Source: Todiramphus chloris collaris
Lineage: Eukaryota > Chordata > Aves > Coraciiformes > Alcedinidae
Length of the DNA: 64,000 nucleotides
Reading direction: 5' to 3'
NCBI GenBank assembly: GCA_025345505.1
Contig: JANVCC010000185.1
Location: 564,971-628,970, forward strand
Shown here: positions 57,945-64,000 of the stretch, piece after piece
Layout of the letters: each line of letters opens with the position of its first letter
How positions within the stretch are numbered: the stretch's first letter is position 1
Translations under genes and position numbers: made by a program
The notes under the pieces: generated by a model
The model's database searches: none
Told to the model about the DNA's origin: nothing
Seen by the model: the letters and a program-made list of their open reading frames with translations, nothing else

Positions 57945-58080
57945 TAACTTGGGTTGGAAGGATCTTTGGGGGATCTCTAGTCTGACCTGCTGGCAGCAGG
58001 GCTGGCGTGGGGGCAGAGCCCTTCCACAAATGCATCCCCCAAAGCCACAGCCCTGCAGCTTTGGCCTGGGAGCATCTCCT
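57945..58080 (-). mobile_element. Probable CR1 LINE 3'-end fragment (antisense)
   Basis: TTGGGTTGGAAGGATCTTTG, GGGATCTCTAGTCTGACCTG and CTGGCAGCAGGGC resemble the reverse complement of a CR1 tail, in which a GGTTGGAAGGGACCT word is followed by a TCATCTAGTCCAACC-like word. It is diverged, and the distal boundary is uncertain. Confidence 0.5.
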
Positions 58081-60010
58081 CAGCCGGGAGAAGATGCAGT
58101 GCTGCTGGGAGGTATTGGAAATTGATGCCCACTGTTGCAGCAAAACATGTCTTCAAGTGTGTTTTGGGAGGAAAAAAACAGGTCAGAGTACATCAGAGTA
58201 TTTGTTTCCTCTGGGACTGTTACTTGTGGTATATTTTATGGATAGAGCCGGTCCCAGGTGTCCTGGGGAAGGTGTTTGGCTGAGCAATGTGTTAACAGTG
58301 TGCTAAGGAGCCATTGTTTGCATACTTTAGTTTTGACGTTTAAATGCATTTTTCAAATACAGTGAGATGAACGTGATGTCACTGGGGAGTCGCGGAGGAC
58401 TCTCAAGCACGAAAGCAGACGGCTGGGTTTTAATCTTTAACAGCGCGCCAGCCTCTTATCCCTGAAGGTCCCTTCAGCAGAAGCTGTGTTGTGCTTTAGG
58501 TACCCAGAATATTGGGGTTTTGTATTCTCTTGTGACATTCCACACAAAAGAAAAATGTATGTAATGCACAAATGATATTTAATGCCACTCAGACCTTGTT
58601 TTGTTTGACCATGGGAAGTCTAGAGGCTAAAGATCTTTGCAGGCTTTGGCAACAGGCAATGGGTCAAACACAAAACAGACCTGGACTCAAATCCTTCTCC
58701 AGGATTTTATGGTTTGACTCTGCAAAGCATTAGCTGGTAGAATGCGAGTCCCCCAGGAGGAAAGTTGTGAGGAAACTTACTGATGACCAAGTGCTGGGAT
58801 AGAGAGTCCGCATTTGGAAATAACACAACTCTTTTCAAGGTGTTTAATTGCAGAAGTGCAGACAGAACTGGAGTGAGATTCCCTTTGAACAGAACCAGTG
58901 ACTCGTGAATCCAAGTGACCCAACTCATTACACTGTGCCTTCGGAATAGATGTCTTACAAGTTAGCACAGACAGTTTTTAATCTTGGCTCCACCTTTTTA
59001 GAACTGTGCTGCATTATTCTGTGTGAGAGCTGGAGCCAGCACTCTGCACGTAAGAGCTGGAGACGACAATCCCCTGGGTTTTCTTCCAGGTGGGACAGAC
59101 CTGCCTGGGCTTTTGCCCCTCTCGGGTGGTTCTTTGTACAGTGAGGGCTCCAAGAGGTTTCTGCAAACCAAGGGTGTCTCAGGAAAGCCAGAGAGGTCTC
59201 CTCTGAGGGCTATTGCACAGAAGCCCCATAACAAGTGTTTGTAAATACTTCAGGGTGTTTGTTACTGACCCAGGCTGGATTTCTCATTCCATGCACACTG
59301 CCAGCAGCCCTCAGCAGTGGCTTCATGGGTCTGCTCCAGATCCCTGAGGAAATACCTGTGAGTGACCTGCTCCATGGGCTGGTGGGGAGGTCCATGAGGA
59401 AGGTGCCAGGGATGGGCTGTGTGCCTGATCTTTACCCTGGCTCCTAAGCAGCGGAAGGAACAGGAGCATTGCTTCTTTGGTGTAACTCAGTGGAGTTCGA
59501 TGGTTACCCCAGAGATTAATTTGTCCTTGTGTCTTGTATTCTACTGAGAATACCCAGTGCTTTATTTTTAAATATTAATGAGGATCAGGAATTTTTCCAC
59601 TGAGGGGAATTCATTGTAGAAATGTAGAAGCATCTCCTAAAGTTAACCCCCTGGAACCGGCAGATGCAGCTGACCATGTATTTGGTAGGGTGCAGATGTG
59701 TTTGCGGGTGCTCAGGGGATTTGCTTGTGTGACCAGAGCTTGTGTCAGCGCTGTGCTGTGTGTACCTGGGGCAATGAGGATCGACTGGAGACCCGAGGGC
59801 TGACTCCTCCAGGTCAGACCAGCCCTGGTCAGGTCAGGGGAACAATGAAGTCACCACAGTGCAGGATGTGTCTGCAGCCCAGTGCCTGCCCCAGCGGCAT
59901 GGTTACCTGGCAGTGTCAATACTGCTCCTCTGCTTTGCCTGCATCCCAGGGCAGCCACAGGCTTGTGAGGATGGGTCTGAGCTTTGTTGGATTGTTCTGT
60001 ACCTCACATC
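58081..60010. other. Noncoding, mostly G/T-leaning
   Basis: No credible exon or repeat. An AT-leaning patch at 58310-58600 is followed by mixed sequence. Confidence 0.35.
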
Positions 60011-60300
60011 GATGACAATGTTTTACTTCAATTAATTTCTTCACATTGACATTTTTTCCACTCTGGAAACATCTGTAGACTGGTTTTCAGAGGGTTTTAT
60101 CTTCCTGGAAATATTACAGATCAACATGAACAGGCTTTTAATTACAAGACACTGATTGTTGGTTTACACAGTAATATTTGTTCAGTAAATTGCTAATTAA
60201 TGCAAAGAAAGCACCATGTGACTTCAAATATTTGCTTCCATTTACATTACAAAAATATTTTGGTTTTTTTACAATGATGGCAATGAGATTTGAGGACAGG
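60011..60300. other. AT-rich noncoding sequence
   Basis: AT-rich, CpG-free sequence with homeodomain-like cores (TTCAATTAATTTC near 60030; TTGCTAATTAATGC near 60190). A weak candidate regulatory element. Confidence 0.25.
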
Positions 60301-61601
60301 CAGGACAGCGATGTAGAGGGGGAATTGTGTGGCAATTCCGGCATTAGCATCTGAAGGCCTGAACCTGCCTGATCTTTCCTGGAGTCACATGAACTTTTTT
60401 CTTGCGACTTGACTTTTGAAAACTGGAAAACCATGTAGGCATGAATCCTACATGTCAGTGCATTTGCCTCAGCCTTGGTAAGCTCAGGGTCATGCTGTGT
60501 GAAAAGGGCTCTTTCATGGTGGCCCCTGCACATGGGATGTGACTCAGGAGCTTCTTGCGAGTGGAGAAGCGGCTCCACTCTGGGACTGCTCACACCAGAT
60601 ACCAGAGTGGGAATTTGGGTTAGCAGAGATGTCAGGTAATGAGTTCCCCTCTTTGGGCAAGAATCTTAACGATTTCCTGCTTTCCATAAGTCCTTTAGTT
60701 TTCTTCTGATGCCTCCATTGGGGAAAAAAAACCTTGGGTAATTCTGGCAGCACTGTGACAATGACCTGGATCTTACACGTGTGCGGGCAACTGCTGCCTT
60801 GCTCGTGAGAGAACAGAGTTAAGACACAATTCCTGAAGTGCTTTTAAAGCTCCAAGTGACAGTGTCACCTCGGTCCCCAGCAGCTGACACATGGCTCTGG
60901 CAGAATCCATTTCCCCACAGGCTGCCACCAGCTAGCTAAAAAGCGACGGTAAATATTCAGAAGTAAGAAAATGTTGTAACAAGAGACCTTTCCAACAACA
61001 GTGGAGAAGACACGCTTGATCGTGAGGACAGACCGCAGAGGTCCTGAAGGGTGTGAGAAGCTCATGATAACGAGAGCCACAGCAGAGTCATAGGGGGGTT
61101 CTCTGGCTTTGCTTAGCTGACCTGCAGCTGCCCCATTGATGCGGAGTAATTTATAGATGTGCTGAAAAAGCTGGATTTATGCCCTGATCATAGGAGAGAA
61201 ATGCTAGTACATAAAATTGGGAGTACCTTTTGCAGTATATACCTAAATCTTTAATTTTTATAGCAGCTAAGAGAAAAATAAGCTTGCATATGGTGCACAC
61301 AGCATAAAGTGGCTGTAAATCCTTGCCCTGCAGAGAGCCATGGAGAGGAGTCGGGTGATCTGCCCAGGCTCTTTGCAAAACTGCTGTAGCCAGTGGCTCT
61401 TGCTGCGAGTCAGAGCTGGAGCCACTGGCTTTGTCTCTGTTTTCCTTGACTGAACTGAAAGACTGGAAGTACTAGTCCTGGTTTTGCTGAAGTAAAAATG
61501 GGAAACAGCCCCTTGGCTTTGGATCGGCCTGGAACGCCGTGTTTCACTGAGCAGGAGCTGTCAGGTCTCTGAGGGTTTACAGTGTCTGTCTTCTTTTGTA
61601 G
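60301..61601. other. Noncoding; ends in a strong splice acceptor
   Basis: No credible exon or repeat. The right end carries a very good 3' splice site, TGTCTGTCTTCTTTTGTAG, at 61601. It could begin a noncoding or UTR exon running to the donor at 62050. Confidence 0.35.
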
Positions 61602-61974
61602 GATAAACTGTAAATGAAAGTGTCCATTTTTCACAGTCCAATTTAACTGTCAAAACGAAGTTAAGTTTTTCAGTGCCTTAGCTACTTTTTAAGGCAGAAA
61701 TTATTCACTGCGTTCAGGTTTTCCTGACCAGTGTCAATCCCTCTGACTCATCAGTAAATTCCTTATTTGTTGAAGACATTAAATCTCTAAAAATAAAATA
61801 AATTTCCAGGCCATCTGGCTAGCTACTCATCTTTACGGCATCTTCAGCCTGGCAGCAGAATAAGATCTAACTTCTCTTTCAAGAGACTTCAGCATTAGGG
61901 ATCAGGCTGTAGCGACTTGTACAGATTGTGTTAGACTTTGAACACTTCCAAAAAAGTAAAAATAACTATTTAAG

Positions 61975-62049
61975 GTCCCAAAAGAGCTGCTGAATGAGTG
62001 TGAAGAATTGGATGAGGAAAGCAAAAGATGGAAATTAATGCAAAATATG
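61975..62049 (+). CDS. Candidate internal coding exon, unidentified gene
   Basis: A 75-base segment ends in an excellent donor (AATATG followed by GTAAGTATG). It reads 25 codons in phase 0 at both ends, beginning VPKELLNECEELDEES and ending WKLMQNM, an acidic amphipathic helix-like sequence unlike the surrounding composition-driven frames. The acceptor (ACTATTTAAG at 61974) has a poor pyrimidine tract and is the weak point. An alternative is a 448-base noncoding exon from the strong acceptor at 61601 to the same donor. It would fit the plus-strand unit inferred to start near 48.55 kb. The protein family is not recognised. Confidence 0.35.
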
Positions 62050-64000
62050 GTAAGTATGTCAAAGAAAGATTTGGGTTATTTTCCTTACTTTCTTCTGCAA
62101 TTCTTCCTGACTCTCATCTATTGCAAGAAGCTGATACCAGGCTTAATCCCCTCTGGGACAGGGACAGACACAGCTCCCAGGGCTGCTCCTCGGCTGCCAT
62201 GGAGCCATCCCTGCTGTGCTGAGTGTAAACCAAAACTGCAGTGAGCCCTTGGCTTCAGGAAAACACTTTCCAAGGAAATTCAAGAAACACTTGGAATGCC
62301 TCTGTCTATTAAAGAGTGACATTTAGTGTTGTACTTTGAAATATGTTTAAAGTACCACACAGCATAAAGACCCTAAGGGGACCCATGAGCCAAATGAGAT
62401 TTCCATGTCAGCACCAGTCACGACCTTTCCTTTACTGCATCTGCTTAAATACAGAAAACATGGTTTTGTTATAAAGTCAAGTCAAAACAGGGATTCAGAG
62501 TAAAATATAATATATACTTAGGGCTGCCCTCAGGGACCTTTTTAATGGTTTCATATAAAACAATATTCTGTTTACAGTGAGATATTTCTCTGCTCAGCTC
62601 ACCCTGCCCTCTCCGCAGTGCTCGGAGGGTCCCAGTGATGTCTCCAGCAGCAGCTGCTCTGGCAGCCCCCCACCCATGGGGGCTGGGGGTCAGCATGCAG
62701 GGAGCTGTTTGGCCACTTCTGATGGGAGAGCTGGTTCTGTGTCTAGATTTACCTTTAAATCTCTTACAGAGGTCAGCAGGATGTGCCATAGTGGAAGGGT
62801 GGAGGAGGTTCAGGAAAGGCTGGTAGCCCTGCTCCTGGGGTGTTGGCAGCATGTCCACACTGCTGCCACCTTGTTGCTGGGACGGGCACTGGGACAGGCT
62901 GTGGTTCTGCCCCAGGCTCATGGAAAGCATCTGCAGACCTAATGTAGGAAGCTGCCTGTTGCACCAGCTGCTGCCCTGGGGTTTCTGTGGGTGTTTTCCT
63001 CATGTTTTAGGAGCAGAGAGGCTCAGCAGCATCCCCAGGTGTGATGCAGCCAGTGCCCTCAGGTCTCTGCCTGACGGGGTGTATTTTTCACCCCCTGTAT
63101 CTGCAGCAATTTCTGTGCTCATCTCTAGTGTGCTCCTCAGGCTGATACCTGAGAAAAGTAGGTTTTGGGAAAAACAGCTTTTCTGGAGCTGAAGTTTGTC
63201 GGCCACTGGGAGAGAACTAAGGCCCTGCCTTTTACAAACTAAAGCAAACAAAGTGCTAATTGTACGATGTTTGAGCCTGGTATCCATAAAATTACTTAGT
63301 AAGCATTCTGCCTGAGGCACAAAAGACTGGCACAAAGTCTGTTCCAGGCCATTGAATTCCTGTCACAAGAAATCCCACACCCATTAATTACGGTGTGACG
63401 GGTGCAGCACTGGAAGCCAGGCACACCAGGGCACGGGGCTCCTCTGCCAGGGATGCCACGGCGGCTGTCGCAGGCTGGGTACGGCGGGGTGGAGGGAACC
63501 CTTCCCACTCGGTGCTCCTGCCAGCCAGGCTGCAGACCCAGCAGGACTTGTGCTGTTGGAGACCAGACCCCAGAGGGTGGAGGCCTCGGTCGGGGATGGC
63601 TGTCCAGTGACTGTGCTCTTCTGCAGAGCTCTGGACGTGCATCTCTGCCTCCCTCCTCCTGGGCTTGGTATCTGAGCGCAGCCTGCATGAGTGGCCTGTG
63701 CTGTCTGTGTGCAGCTTGCGGGGAGGGTGGTGACACAATCCTTTTAGGTTTCTACACTGGAAGGTCAACATGAGGTATAGAAAGAGAAGCCATGTGTGTT
63801 AAGACGGAAAAAGTAATTTTTTCCTGAGGTCACTGCCCTCCCTCCCAGCAGTGAGGTGCTACCTGCCCCAGTGTTAGGTATTCCAGCAGCTGCTGGGCAC
63901 TTGGAAATGTTTGTGGTGACTCCCAATTAAAGTTTAGTGAAATGACTCTGTCAAAAAAAAGTACCTGCTATGCATTATTCAGCATTATCTTGGTTAAAAG
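62050..64000. other. Noncoding, probably intronic
   Basis: Begins with the donor GTAAGTATG and continues with mixed sequence to the window edge. No second exon is recognised, and no interspersed repeat. The CpG-containing patch at 63420-63600 has no gene-start features. Confidence 0.35.

Noticed and set aside
1..64000. tRNA, rRNA or known microRNA genes
   Set aside because: No B-box-type GGTTCGAATCC words with a cloverleaf context, no rRNA landmarks, and no hairpin with long near-perfect arms were found by eye.

Overview
The window looks like avian nuclear DNA. The evidence is two 3'-truncated CR1 LINE tails (5602-5701, 36990-37304), a weaker antisense CR1-like piece (57945-58080), two copies of one endogenous-retrovirus LTR family, very low repeat density, and short CpG-dense GC-rich blocks alternating with AT-rich blocks that look unique. 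Nothing bacterial is visible: no operons, ribosome binding sites, tRNA or rRNA genes. The many long open frames are GC-rich noise, low-complexity translations or LTR sequence. I recognise no complete protein-coding gene and assign no gene symbol.

Layout. Positions 1-720 look intronic and end in a well-bounded candidate exon (647-720, +). From about 1 to 40 kb the sequence resembles a gene desert: CpG clusters near 1.1-1.4, 2.6-3.6, 8.3-9.1, 10, 12.2, 17.4, 20.6-20.9, 25.2-26.0, 29.8-30.2 and 37.3-37.5 kb alternate with AT-rich, CpG-poor islands (strongest 9.1-9.9, 12.3-13.15, 22.1-22.3, 32.9-33.6 and 37.5-38.2 kb). Those islands have the texture of conserved developmental enhancers, but conservation cannot be tested here. 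LTRs lie at 6.2-6.7 and 13.7-14.1 kb. Tandem repeats lie at 3.0, 10.4, 18.2, 25.7 (across an assembly gap) and 39.6 kb.

From about 41 kb to the right end, strand composition suggests transcription units. Sampled segments left of about 48.3 kb are rich in A and C, and those to the right in G and T. The switch falls on a CpG cluster (48.24-48.48 kb) followed by a GC box, a TATAAAAG box, a possible short first exon with a 5' splice site, a 51-codon hydrophobic frame and an AATAAA signal. I read this as a candidate divergent promoter: a plus-strand unit running right (candidate exon 61975-62049) and a minus-strand unit running left (candidate exons 46853-46929 and 40875-40937). Whether these are coding or lncRNA exons cannot be decided from sequence alone.

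No clearly novel biological system is visible. The items most worth testing are the divergent promoter with its small ORF, the splice-bounded exon candidates, and the enhancer-like blocks.
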